A stretch of DNA of 64,000 nt from Salinicoccus carnicancri Crm (GTDB lineage Bacteria > Bacillota > Bacilli > Staphylococcales > Salinicoccaceae): assembly GCF_000330705.1 (NCBI RefSeq), contig NZ_ANAM01000010.1, positions 1 through 64,000 on the forward strand, in the 5' to 3' direction. The position numbers and the translations under genes were made by a program. The notes below the pieces were generated by a model. It was not told where the DNA came from and did no database searches. It saw only the letters and a program-made list of their open reading frames with translations. This document shows positions 52,611 through 61,126 of the stretch, one piece after another; position 1 is the stretch's first letter, and each line of letters begins with the position of its first letter.

Positions 52611-52645
52611 AAAAAAGGCAGTGAATCCATTCACGGGTTCACCAC
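52611..52645 (-). terminator. Terminator following the decayed metE-like fragment
   Basis: GTGAATCC / GGGTTCAC stem with a six-base loop and, on the minus strand, a six-T tail (complement of 52611-52616). It is positioned exactly after the fragment's former stop codon. Confidence 0.65.
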
Positions 52646-52664
52646 CTCTTTATTATCCGTCATC

Positions 52665-52902
52665 CTATTTTCTCCATGTTCCTTTTGCAGCTGCTTTTAC
52701 TAAACATAATTTATCCTACTGCAATTATTTCAAAAGGACGTTATCTCCTTCACTCGATACAAAACCACATTGTGGTCTGATACACAATTTTTTTGACACA
52801 TATTTGGGAACTTATTCAATACGTCCTTTGGTTTCTTTCTTATCTTTAAGCTCCAAAGACTTGAGTGAACACAGACTCAAGGCTGCCAGTTTCCATTATT
52901 CA
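52665..52902 (-). pseudogene. Decayed C-terminal fragment of a MetE-like methyltransferase
   Basis: The minus strand reads, with stops and a frameshift, SLELKDKKETKGRIE, stop, VPKYVSKKLCIRPQCGFVSS, then after a frame change LVKAAAKGTWRK and a stop. This lines up with the end of the intact methyltransferase at 54187-55323 (PELEDREEIKARI, KYIPIERLCISPQCGFAS, LVREVAEEVWGK). It includes the catalytic zinc-ligand cysteine region but cannot be translated. It is probably an older paralogue, not a recent duplicate, since identity is moderate. The rest of 52377-53008 contains nothing I recognise. Confidence 0.8.
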
Positions 52903-53008
52903 CATTAGATAAATAGCACAAGCTCGTCTATGCATTCTATATCATATTTTAGATAATATGCTCTGACGGTTTCCTCAGCGGATAGAACTTTCACCACTTT
53001 ATCTTAAT

Positions 53009-54049
53009 TCAATTCCGGATATATTCCATTACCAGTTCGAATGTATTTTTTAGCGCATCCGTATGTGTGCGTTCCATGCCGTGGCTTGCGGCCACCCCGG
53101 GCCCTATCAGCGCCGCTTTGATATTCGCACCGGCACGCAATGCCGCAGAAGCGTCACTGCCGTACATCGGATATATATCAACGGCATAACTTAAATCGTT
53201 GCGCTCTGCATGATTGATGAGCCCTGTTGTCATATCATAATCGTACGGACCTGATGAATCCTTGGCACAGATGGAAACGTCAAATTCCGTACATTCCAGG
53301 TCCATGCCGATGCACCCCATATCTACCGCAAGGAACTCCGTAATGTCCCCGGGGATCCACGCAGAACCGTGTCCCACTTCCTCATATGTCGAGAAGATGA
53401 ATTTCAGATTCGTCTCAGGGACGATGCCTTCCTCTTTCAGTGCCTTCAGTACACTGACCAGGATGGCGACGGATGCCTTGTCATCGAGGAACCTCGATTT
53501 GATGAAGCCTGAATCCGTGACCATGACCTTTGGGTCATAGGCAACAAAGTCACCATTGCGGATACCCAGGTCCCGCACATCCTCTTGGCTGCTCACGCGT
53601 TCATCAATCTTCACGACCAGGTTATCTATATCCCGCTCTTTCGATGATGCATCCTCGTATACATGGATCGACGGCGACTTCGACAGGATAGTGCCTGTAT
53701 AGGTTCCGTCATGCCGTGTAATGATATCGCAGTACTCACCATCAAGCGTCGGTGTCAGGGGACCGCCCAATTTCGTCAGCGACAGCGTACCGTCATCATT
53801 CACCGAGCGCACCATCAGCCCGAGCGTATCCACATGCGCACTCAGCCCGCGTGTCGTTGACTCATCTTTTCCCGCCACACTTACAACCAGATTGCCCTTC
53901 GGCGTCATTTCCGTTTCATAACCGATACCCCGGACCGTCCCTTCAAGCCAGGCCGCCGCGTTTTCCGTATACCCCGACGGACTGTTGATCTTGAGCAGCT
54001 CCGTCAGGGTTGAAACCGTTTCGTCAGTTTTGAACATATCGATATGCAT
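53009..54049 (-). CDS. M42-family metallopeptidase
   Basis: About 346 residues of the M42 glutamyl aminopeptidase/endoglucanase-like family. Metal-binding boxes: LSAHVDTLGLMV, FLDDKASVAILVSVLKAL, FSTYEEVGHGSAWIPG, VDMGCIGMDLECTEFD, and GVAASHGMERTHTDALKNT. It trims peptides from the N-terminus in the cytoplasm. The start is ATG 54049, after AGGA; an in-frame TTG two codons earlier is the alternative. A perfect inverted repeat spans this start, with the ribosome binding site in its loop. Confidence 0.9.
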   Translation of the reverse strand: MHIDMFKTDETVSTLTELLKINSPSGYTENAAAWLEGTVRGIGYETEMTPKGNLVVSVAGKDESTTRGLSAHVDTLGLMVRSVNDDGTLSLTKLGGPLTPTLDGEYCDIITRHDGTYTGTILSKSPSIHVYEDASSKERDIDNLVVKIDERVSSQEDVRDLGIRNGDFVAYDPKVMVTDSGFIKSRFLDDKASVAILVSVLKALKEEGIVPETNLKFIFSTYEEVGHGSAWIPGDITEFLAVDMGCIGMDLECTEFDVSICAKDSSGPYDYDMTTGLINHAERNDLSYAVDIYPMYGSDASAALRAGANIKAALIGPGVAASHGMERTHTDALKNTFELVMEYIRN

Positions 54050-54071
54050 GGACAAATTCCTATTTGTCCAT
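54048..54071. promoter_or_regulatory. Inverted repeat over the M42 start codon
   Basis: ATGGACAAAT / ATTTGTCCAT with a four-base loop (AGGA in the transcript). The loop contains the putative ribosome binding site and one arm reaches into the start codon, so the hairpin could tune translation. It could also be a DNA operator. Confidence 0.4.
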
Positions 54072-54141
54072 TCCCTCCCCTCTTTATCCTCTGATAATAA
54101 AATTCTACACCATAAAATATATCACAATCATCTGCATACTT

Positions 54142-54170
54142 AAAAAGTGACAGGCTTCCGCCCATCACTT
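54142..54170 (-). terminator. Terminator of the MetE-like gene
   Basis: Minus-strand stem AAGTGA / TCACTT with an inner GGC-GGAA-GCC hairpin, followed by TTT. It lies just after the stop at 54187. Confidence 0.65.
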
Positions 54171-54186
54171 CTGATCGATTGCCTTT

Positions 54187-55323
54187 CTATTTACCCCACA
54201 CTTCCTCAGCCACTTCCCGGACGAGTGCAAGTTTTTTCCACTGTTCTTCCTCTGTGAGGATATTGCCCTCTTCAGTCGAGGCAAAACCGCATTGCGGGCT
54301 GATGCACAGTCGTTCAATCGGAATATATTTCGATGCCTGCCCAATACGCGCTTTGATTTCCTCCCTGTCTTCAAGTTCAGGGAACTTGGAGGAAAAGAGG
54401 CCGAGCACGACCAATTTCCCGTCGCTCACTTTGGCCAGTGATTCGAATCCGCCGGCACGCTCTGTGTCAAACTCGAGGTAGTATGCCTTTACATTCTCCT
54501 CTCCGAACAGCACTTCTGCGACTTTGTCATATGCACCGGATGATGCCCATGTCGAGTGGTAGTTGCCGCGGCATACATGTGTAGTGATAGTGAGGTCTTC
54601 CGGATGGCCTTCAATCGCCTTGTTGTTGAGTGTGACAAACGCACGACTGAGGTCCTCCACCGAAATGTTGTCATTCCTGCTCTTCCAATAGTTCTCATCG
54701 ACAAGCATGCCCCACGTGCAGTCATCGAGCTGAAGGTTGCGGCAGCCCGCTTCGTACAGTTCTTTGATGAATGTCCGGTATGCTGCCGCAATATCCTCGA
54801 TCAGCTCGTCCTGATCGGGATAGAACTCATCCGTCGATGCCTTGTTCTCAGGACGCTGCAGCTCCGAGAGGAACTGTGCCGGCGCCGGTATCGTCTGCCG
54901 TGCAACCACGCCATCATCCTCGAACTGCTTCACGAACTGGAAGTGCCCGATGAATGGATGGCCATCGCCGCTGATCTTACCCGACAGCCGCGCCGTTTCC
55001 GCACGCGTTTCCTCATCTTTGAACTGATAACCGCTATCGATATCCTTTTTCTCTACACCATGAAGTCCCCACATGAAGTCAAGATGCCACCACGAACGTC
55101 TGAATTCACCGTCAGTAATCGCCCCGAGACCCACTTCCTTCTGTTTCGAAATCAGTTCTTCAATTGATGCATCCTCAACCGAATTCAGTTTTTCCCGGGA
55201 AATATCCCCGGCCGCAAAACGCTTCCGCGCATCCTTCAACTCTGCCGGACGCAGAAAACTCCCAACGTTATCAAACCTAAATGGCGTTTCAGTCCGCCTG
55301 CCTGCCCCGTAAGCTACTGTCAT
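54187..55323 (-). CDS. MetE-like (YxjG/YxjH) methyltransferase
   Basis: 378 residues, the C-terminal catalytic half of cobalamin-independent methionine synthase as a stand-alone protein. Features: FRFDNVGSFLRPAELKDAR at the start, ITDGEFRRSWWHLDF, LQLDDCTWGMLVD, THVCRGNYHSTW, AYYLEFDTERAGGF and LCISPQCGFASTEEGN. Zinc ligands are likely the His and Cys of HVCRGN, the Glu of LEFD and the Cys of PQCGF. It probably methylates homocysteine or a related thiol. ATG 55323 follows AAGGAG; the longer frame upstream lacks a site. A decayed relative lies 1.3 kb downstream. Confidence 0.9.
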   Translation of the reverse strand: MTVAYGAGRRTETPFRFDNVGSFLRPAELKDARKRFAAGDISREKLNSVEDASIEELISKQKEVGLGAITDGEFRRSWWHLDFMWGLHGVEKKDIDSGYQFKDEETRAETARLSGKISGDGHPFIGHFQFVKQFEDDGVVARQTIPAPAQFLSELQRPENKASTDEFYPDQDELIEDIAAAYRTFIKELYEAGCRNLQLDDCTWGMLVDENYWKSRNDNISVEDLSRAFVTLNNKAIEGHPEDLTITTHVCRGNYHSTWASSGAYDKVAEVLFGEENVKAYYLEFDTERAGGFESLAKVSDGKLVVLGLFSSKFPELEDREEIKARIGQASKYIPIERLCISPQCGFASTEEGNILTEEEQWKKLALVREVAEEVWGK

Positions 55324-55511
55324 AACCAACCACTCCTTCGGAAATTTGATATAGCTACAGACTAGCACAGAAGCGGAAGCATTAGATAACTGTTATTATT
55401 CATGGTCCGCTATAGCTTTTGGCTATGGCAAAAGTTCATCCACTGGCTGGACATCTTACTTTTTCTTTATCGTTGTCTAAACATGCATATTTTAAGAATG
55501 TTTCCCTGTTG

Positions 55512-56525
55512 TCACTTTCCACCCGATTCCTTTCTCAAATATTCAATAATGGAATCTGAAACCGGAATGCCGTTGGCTTTCCGGTCTTTGACGGTCATCA
55601 TTTCAATCTCCCCGGGCACATATATCCTTTCCACGTTTTCTGCAGGGGGCGCCTCCCTCAACTCTCTGATCATCTGATCCAGCCGTGAAGTGAATGTCTC
55701 AATTGCTACGAACTTATCTGGATCGATGGCCATGAAGAAATGTCCAAGCTCCCGGTTTTTATCGTAATCTCCATACATCCTGGAAATATGCGGGCCGAAT
55801 GCCGCACCAGTCAATAATGCGGTGAAGATCTCCACTACCATCGCAAGGCCGTAACCCTTCGGCCCCCCGAATGGCGTAAGCGCAGCGACCTCATCAGGAT
55901 TGTTCGTGTCATCACCATTCTCATCCACTCCCCAGCCGCCGGGTATACTCTTTCCCTTTTCTTTTGCATCAAGCACCTTTCCGAGCGCCACTGTACTTGT
56001 CGCAAAATCGAGAATCACCGGTTCTTCCCTATCTGCGGGAAAGCCGAAAGCGATGGGGTTTGTTCCAAAAAACGACTCCGAACCGCCAAAAGGCACTACT
56101 ATCTTGTCTGCGTGAGTCATTGCCACCCCTATCAGGTTCTCATCTGTCGCCTGCGAAACAAAATAAGACAGCGCACCGCAATGACTGCTGTTTTTGACAG
56201 CGACTGCCCCTATGCCTTCCGTTTTCGCTTTAGCTATTGCACTTTCCATTGCCTTTTTCGATATGTGATGGCCAAAGCCGTTATCCCCATCAAAGGTGCT
56301 GGTCGAGGCTGAACTGTCCGTCTCTTTCAAGTCGGGAGCAAGATTTATACCGCCTTCTTTCATCCTCTTGATGTAATGCTCAACCCTGAGTACCCCGTGG
56401 GAGTCCACCCCTCTTAAATTTGCATGCACCAGGACATCTGCTATTGTCTCAGAAATCTCCCTCGATAGGCCATGTCCCTCAAATACACTGCGGGTCATTT
56501 CCTGCAGTTCTTCAGCTTTGATCAT
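55512..56525 (-). CDS. Malate/L-lactate (LDH2) family dehydrogenase, YjmC-like
   Basis: 337 residues of the LDH2/MDH2 oxidoreductase family, which has its own NAD(P) fold: LRGVDSHGVLRVEHYIKRM, VKNSSHCGALSYFVSQATDENLIGVAMTHAD, GTNPIAFGFPADREEPVILDFATS, and TPFGGPKGYGLAMVVEI. It resembles YjmC, which accompanies the uxuA/yjmD/yjmF uronate genes in Bacillus. It is divergent from the GntR-TRAP-uxuA operon here, supporting a role in reducing or oxidising an aldonate or uronate. A cre-like site overlaps its ribosome binding region. Confidence 0.87.
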   Translation of the reverse strand: MIKAEELQEMTRSVFEGHGLSREISETIADVLVHANLRGVDSHGVLRVEHYIKRMKEGGINLAPDLKETDSSASTSTFDGDNGFGHHISKKAMESAIAKAKTEGIGAVAVKNSSHCGALSYFVSQATDENLIGVAMTHADKIVVPFGGSESFFGTNPIAFGFPADREEPVILDFATSTVALGKVLDAKEKGKSIPGGWGVDENGDDTNNPDEVAALTPFGGPKGYGLAMVVEIFTALLTGAAFGPHISRMYGDYDKNRELGHFFMAIDPDKFVAIETFTSRLDQMIRELREAPPAENVERIYVPGEIEMMTVKDRKANGIPVSDSIIEYLRKESGGK

Positions 56526-56537
56526 AATCGTGCCTCC

Positions 56538-56551
56538 TGTAAGCGTTTTAA
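56538..56551. promoter_or_regulatory. cre-like catabolite control site
   Basis: TGTAAGCGTTTTAA, one mismatch to TGWAANCGNTNWCA, immediately upstream of the CAGGAGG site of the minus-strand dehydrogenase gene, in the divergent uronate promoter region. Confidence 0.5.
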
Positions 56552-56556
56552 TTTAT

Positions 56557-56578
56557 ACTAGCATACTTGTATGGTAGT
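56557..56578. promoter_or_regulatory. Inverted repeat, GntR operator candidate
   Basis: ACTAGCATAC, TT, GTATGGTAGT: nine of ten positions pair. It lies between the divergent dehydrogenase and GntR genes, 35 bases before the GntR start. Confidence 0.5.
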
Positions 56579-56612
56579 GTGGTAGAATGAATTTTCAGAA
56601 AGGGGCAACGCC

Positions 56613-57287
56613 ATGTTAAATCGGAACAAACATAAAAATTCTACACGGGATTTTGTATATGAAGCATTGCGGGAAGCTATTGTATCCCTTGAACTTCCTC
56701 CCGGGGCGACTATTTCTGAAAAAGAGATCTCAGAAGAACTGGAGGTAAGCAGAACACCTGTAAGGGAAGCTTTTCTTAGATTGACTGAGGATGAATTGCT
56801 GACTGTTCTCCCACAGAGAGGCTCATATATATCTTTGATCGATCTGGATCATGTTGAAGATGCACGCTTTCTGAGAGAACAGGCGGAAGCGGGCATAATC
56901 CGTCTCGCATGTGAATCTTTCTCTGAGGCATACATATCAAAACTTGAAAAAAACGTGAAGTACCAGAAATTTGCAAGAGACAACGATGATGAAAACGAAT
57001 TATTCATACTGGACAAGGAATTTCACCGTCTGATTGCTGAAGGTGCCGGAAAGACGAGGGTATGGGAAGTGATTCAGAAAATGGATACTCACTCCAATCG
57101 TCTGAGAAAACTCAGCCTGGCAATGAAACTTAACTGGAAGAAACTTGTCAATCAGCATGAAGAGATGGTTACAGCCATCAAAGCAAAAGATCCTGATCAG
57201 GCTGAACAGCTCATGAGAGAACACCTTGCTCTTTTGATATACGACCAGCAAGCACTGAAGGAATCATATCCTGATTATTTCAATTAA
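56613..57287 (+). CDS. GntR-family regulator of the uronate cluster
   Basis: 224 residues: winged HTH (about 8-75, LPPGATISEKEISEELEVSRTPVREAFLRLTEDELL) and helical FCD domain (about 85-215) with LDKEFHRLIAEGAG. Probably binds a hexuronate-pathway intermediate and represses the divergent dehydrogenase gene and the TRAP-uxuA operon. AAAGGGG precedes the ATG. It is followed after 22 bases by the TRAP binding protein gene, so it may be part of that operon. Confidence 0.9.
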   Translation: MLNRNKHKNSTRDFVYEALREAIVSLELPPGATISEKEISEELEVSRTPVREAFLRLTEDELLTVLPQRGSYISLIDLDHVEDARFLREQAEAGIIRLACESFSEAYISKLEKNVKYQKFARDNDDENELFILDKEFHRLIAEGAGKTRVWEVIQKMDTHSNRLRKLSLAMKLNWKKLVNQHEEMVTAIKAKDPDQAEQLMREHLALLIYDQQALKESYPDYFN

Positions 57288-57309
57288 TAGGAACTGGAGG
57301 TTTAGATGA

Positions 57310-58320
57310 ATGGTTAAAAAATGGTCTTTATTCGTTCTGCTATGTCTCATTTTTGTAAGCGGTTGCTCACAAGACGATGCCACAGCAGATGAAGAGGATG
57401 TCACCACCTGGAAAATGACGCATATTTCCGATTCCAACCATCTGTGGCACAGAACAGCAGTCGAGTTCGCAGAACGTGTTGAAGAGAAGACAGACGGTAA
57501 AGTGAAAATTGAAATTTATCCCAACAGCCAGTTGGGCAGTGAAGTCGATAACATCAATTCCATACGTTATGGCGCGACGGATCTTACCATCACAGGTGAA
57601 TCCATGGAAGTATGGTCACCGAATGCCGTCATGCTGGCTGTTCCTTACGCTTTTGACAACCAGCAACATATGAGGGAAGTGATTGAGGGACCCATAGGCA
57701 AACAGATTGAGCAGGAAATAGATGAAGATATCGGCCTGACACCGTTGTTTTATATGGAACGGGAGCCCCGTAATCTCACATCAAATACCCCTATTTCTTC
57801 ACCAGAAGACCTGAACGGTTTCGGTATGCGCATACCAAACGTTCCCCTCTTCCTGGAATCCTGGTCACAGGCAGGTGCCCAGCCACAGGTTATGAGCTTA
57901 AGTGAAGTATTCACAGGTCTGCAACAGGGTGTAATTGACGGTCAGGAGAACCCGAATGACCTGATAATGAGTAATGGCTTTTATGAAGTGCAGAATTACA
58001 TCAATGAAACCGAGCACGTCCGTTCCTGGATCTATGTAGTTGTCGGCTCAGAACAATTGGAAGCCCTTCCCAAAGACCAGCAGGAAGCAGTCAAAGAAGC
58101 AGCAGGTGAAGCCGAGGCCTATTCCCGGGATCTGATGGAAGAGGAAGGTAGAGCAGTACGCGCCCAGCTTGAAGAAACAGGTGTCGAATTCAACAGTGAT
58201 GTTGATCAGGAAGCTTTCCGTGAAGCTATGCAGCCGGCCCTTGAAGAGTACTTCAGTGAAGAACAGCTGGAACTCTATCAGGAGATTGTAGAAAGTGGAA
58301 AAGGGGGTAGTGACGAATGA
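57310..58320 (+). CDS. TRAP transporter solute-binding lipoprotein (DctP)
   Basis: 336 residues. Lipoprotein signal FVLLCLIFVSGC with Cys19, then a DctP-fold binding domain: TWKMTHISDSNHLWHRTAVEFAERVEEKTDGKVKIEIYPNSQLGSE, AVPYAF, GFGMRIPNVPLFLESWSQAGAQPQVMSLSEVFTGLQQGVIDGQENP. The conserved arginine in MRIPN contacts the ligand carboxylate in this family. It binds an acidic sugar such as a hexuronate or aldonate (inference from context). GGAGG precedes ATG 57310. Confidence 0.92.
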   Translation: MVKKWSLFVLLCLIFVSGCSQDDATADEEDVTTWKMTHISDSNHLWHRTAVEFAERVEEKTDGKVKIEIYPNSQLGSEVDNINSIRYGATDLTITGESMEVWSPNAVMLAVPYAFDNQQHMREVIEGPIGKQIEQEIDEDIGLTPLFYMEREPRNLTSNTPISSPEDLNGFGMRIPNVPLFLESWSQAGAQPQVMSLSEVFTGLQQGVIDGQENPNDLIMSNGFYEVQNYINETEHVRSWIYVVVGSEQLEALPKDQQEAVKEAAGEAEAYSRDLMEEEGRAVRAQLEETGVEFNSDVDQEAFREAMQPALEEYFSEEQLELYQEIVESGKGGSDE

Positions 58321-58802
58321 AAATGATGAACCGCGTCGATAAAATTCTGGGAATCATTTCCATGATATTTTTTGCTGCTCTGCTCATCGTGGTGGTTACT
58401 CAGATCCTGAGTAGATATTTCCCCTACCAGTTCACCTGGACAGAAGAACTTTCAAGATATTTGTTCGTCTATTCAATGGTGACAGCAGCACCTGTAGCTC
58501 TGAGGAGGGGCGAGTTCATCACTGTTGACCTGGTGCCGTCATCATTATCCAAAAACGCCCGGCGGATATATGAAAGTATCGTATCAGTGTTCATCATGAT
58601 ATTTTCAATATTCCTCTTCATATATGGTGTACAGTTCACCGGGCTTGGCGTGGATTTCTATGCGCCCACCCTCGGGGCAGATATGGTATATATATATGCT
58701 TCGATCCCAATACTCGCATTATTGCTTTTCGTATATTCAATCGTTTATATAATTGACCGTTGCCAGAAGAACGAACCAAGAAATGAGGTGGACGACATAT
58801 GA
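58317..58802 (+). CDS. TRAP transporter small membrane subunit (DctQ)
   Basis: 161 residues with four membrane helices: about 12-34, 45-65, 85-107 and 125-147. RYFPYQFTWTEELSRYLFVYSMVTAAPVALRRGEFITVDLV is the family's conserved region. It pairs with the large subunit downstream and overlaps both neighbours by four bases, typical of TRAP operons. Confidence 0.9.
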   Translation: MKMMNRVDKILGIISMIFFAALLIVVVTQILSRYFPYQFTWTEELSRYLFVYSMVTAAPVALRRGEFITVDLVPSSLSKNARRIYESIVSVFIMIFSIFLFIYGVQFTGLGVDFYAPTLGADMVYIYASIPILALLLFVYSIVYIIDRCQKNEPRNEVDDI

Positions 58803-60073
58803 TGGCGTTACTTTTAGTAGGCATATTCTTATTCTGTATCGCAGCAGGGGTACCCATCGCTTTCAGTTTAGGCCTATCAGCGTTGGCTTACCTCCTGGTT
58901 GCCGGCGTGCCGGTCACTGTCATCCCTCAAACGATGTTTGCCGGCCTGGATTCATTTGTAATGTTAGCCATCCCAGCCTTCATTCTGGCGGGTAACCTGA
59001 TGAATGCCGGTGGCATTACAAACCGGATCATCGATTTTGCAAACGCTCTCGTAGGACATATTCGAGGCGGTCTGGCGTTGACAAACGTTGCATCATCCCT
59101 GGGATTCGGAGGCATTTCCGGAACTGCGTTATCAGATACAGCCAGTATCGGTTCTGTCATGATACCGGCAATGAAAAAGCAAGGCTACGGTTCCGGATTT
59201 TCAGCGGCCGTCACTTCTATTTCATCCACGGTCGGACCGATGCTTCCGCCTTCCCTGCCGATGATCATCATCGGTACGCTCGCCAGCATTTCCATAGGCG
59301 ACTTGTTTGTAGCCGGTGCAATCCCGGGTGTGGTTCTTGGACTCGGATTCTTGCTTGTTACATACATGATTGCTGTAAAACGACAATACCCCAAAGGACG
59401 CAGACATTCAGTTTCCGAAGTCGGCAAAAGCTTTTTCGGCGCTTTTTGGGCACTGCTCATGGTCGTCATCATTTTGTGGGGAATCCTCGGCGGGTACTTC
59501 ACACCGACTGAAGCGGCAGTCGTTGTCGTTTTCTATGCATTTATCGTCGGTAAATTTGTTTATAAGGAACTGGATCTGAAAGAAGTACCGGGCATCATAA
59601 TGGACACTCTGAGAACTACTGCTTCCATCTTGATCCTTGTAGCTCTTGCCAATACATTCGGATGGATCCTGGTTGCAGAAGGTGTTCCTGTCCTGGTTGC
59701 TGACGGCATCCTATCCATTACGGACAACCCGGTACTCATCACTCTGTTGATGATGCTTCTGCTGCTCATAGTCGGAATGTTCATGGAAACAATCGCAGCA
59801 ATCGTCATTCTGTTCCCTGTGCTGCTGCCAATTGCTGACAGCATCGGTATGGATCCAATCCACTTCAGTATTGTCATGGTACTGGCATTGATGATTGGCC
59901 TGTCAACACCACCTGTCGGTGTGTGCCTGTTCGTCGCCTCTCAATTTGCCAACGTCAAGATCATGACTACTGTCAAAGAGCTTGTTCCATATTTCGTCAT
60001 TGCCATCATCGTACTGATCATTGTCGCTTTTGTACCATCATTATCACTATTCCTGCCAGGACTGTTCGAATAA
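58799..60073 (+). CDS. TRAP transporter large membrane subunit (DctM)
   Basis: 424 residues with about twelve helices. Family boxes: AGLDSFVMLAIPAFILAGNLMNAGGIT, GISGTALSDTASIGSVMIPAMKKQGYGSGFSAAVTSISSTVGPMLPPSLPMIIIG, and LSTPPVGVCLFVASQFANVKI. It is the Na+-driven carrier of the tripartite system, working with DctP and DctQ encoded directly upstream. Two adjacent ATG codons (58799, 58802) are possible starts. Confidence 0.92.
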   Translation: MMALLLVGIFLFCIAAGVPIAFSLGLSALAYLLVAGVPVTVIPQTMFAGLDSFVMLAIPAFILAGNLMNAGGITNRIIDFANALVGHIRGGLALTNVASSLGFGGISGTALSDTASIGSVMIPAMKKQGYGSGFSAAVTSISSTVGPMLPPSLPMIIIGTLASISIGDLFVAGAIPGVVLGLGFLLVTYMIAVKRQYPKGRRHSVSEVGKSFFGAFWALLMVVIILWGILGGYFTPTEAAVVVVFYAFIVGKFVYKELDLKEVPGIIMDTLRTTASILILVALANTFGWILVAEGVPVLVADGILSITDNPVLITLLMMLLLLIVGMFMETIAAIVILFPVLLPIADSIGMDPIHFSIVMVLALMIGLSTPPVGVCLFVASQFANVKIMTTVKELVPYFVIAIIVLIIVAFVPSLSLFLPGLFE

Positions 60074-60091
60074 AGATAAGGAGTGTCAAGA

Positions 60092-61108
60092 ATGAAAGCA
60101 ATACAAGTAGAAAAACCAGGTCAACTGAATATTGTTGAACTTGAAAAGCCCGTTATTGAAAATGGTGACGAAGTCATAGTGAAAATAAAAAATGTAGGCA
60201 TATGCGGCTCTGATGTCCACATATACCATGGCAGCAACCCATTCACCTCATATCCAAGGGTCATCGGACATGAAGTTTCCGGCATTGTTGAGCAAGTCGG
60301 AGAAGCGGTCACTTCCCTTGCACCCGGGGATCTTGTAGCATTGGAGCCCATCACATACTGCGGCGAATGCTACGCCTGTAGAAATGGCCAGCCTAACGTA
60401 TGTGATTCCCTTGAAGTATTCGGTGTGCACAGAGACGGGGGAATGGCTGAATATCTGAAAGCAGATGAGAATAATTGGCATAAAGTGCCCGGGAACGTCT
60501 CTGAAGAAGCAGCCGCCTTGATGGAACCGATGACCATCGGCGCGCAGGCAACTTACAGAGGAGATGTAAGGGAAGGTGATACCGTATTCGTAATCGGTGC
60601 CGGCCCAACCGGGATTGCCTGTCTCCTGCAGGCCAAACAACGCGGCGCCAAAGTTTTCATCTCTGATTTCAATCAGAACCGGCTGGATTACGCCAAATCC
60701 ATCGGTGCCGACGCAACCATCCAACCTGATGGAGTCCATGTTGAAGAAGAAATCAACAGATTGACGAATGGAGAACTTGCAAATGTAGTCATCGATGCTG
60801 TTGGATTGCCCCAAACTTTCCAACAGGCCGTTGAACTTGCATCCATAGCCGGCAGAGTCGTTACCCTGGGATTCAATGAGCAGCCTTCATCCATTCCTTC
60901 ATTACTATTGACCAAAAAAGAATTGAAAGTGGCCGGGTCACGATTGCAGACTCATCAATTCCCGAAAGTGATAGATCAGGTCGGACGTGGCGAAATCGAT
61001 CCGACACAGATCATTTCCCAAAGATATTCCATGGATCAGATTCATGATGCCTTTGAATTACTTGAAAACAACCCTGAAGCAGCAAGAAAAATAGTACTCA
61101 CATTTTAG
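60092..61108 (+). CDS. Zinc-dependent alcohol dehydrogenase, YjmD-like
   Basis: 338 residues, medium-chain dehydrogenase. Catalytic zinc ligands in GICGSDVHIYHG and GHEVSG; structural zinc cysteines in YCGECYACRNGQPNVC; NAD fold VFVIGAGPTGIACLLQAKQRGAKVFISD. It resembles YjmD/RspB and L-gulonate or L-galactonate 5-dehydrogenases. In this operon it likely oxidises an L-aldonate to a ketouronate that joins the mannonate route. ATG 60092 has AAGGAG eight bases upstream; a GTG nine bases earlier overlaps that site. Confidence 0.88.
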   Translation: MKAIQVEKPGQLNIVELEKPVIENGDEVIVKIKNVGICGSDVHIYHGSNPFTSYPRVIGHEVSGIVEQVGEAVTSLAPGDLVALEPITYCGECYACRNGQPNVCDSLEVFGVHRDGGMAEYLKADENNWHKVPGNVSEEAAALMEPMTIGAQATYRGDVREGDTVFVIGAGPTGIACLLQAKQRGAKVFISDFNQNRLDYAKSIGADATIQPDGVHVEEEINRLTNGELANVVIDAVGLPQTFQQAVELASIAGRVVTLGFNEQPSSIPSLLLTKKELKVAGSRLQTHQFPKVIDQVGRGEIDPTQIISQRYSMDQIHDAFELLENNPEAARKIVLTF

Positions 61109-61126
61109 AAAAGGAAATGATAAGAC

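Noticed and set aside
55324-55511. Riboswitch (S-box or T-box) ahead of the MetE-like gene
   Set aside because: I looked for the conserved stems and a terminator in the leader and saw none; the ribosome binding site is directly accessible.
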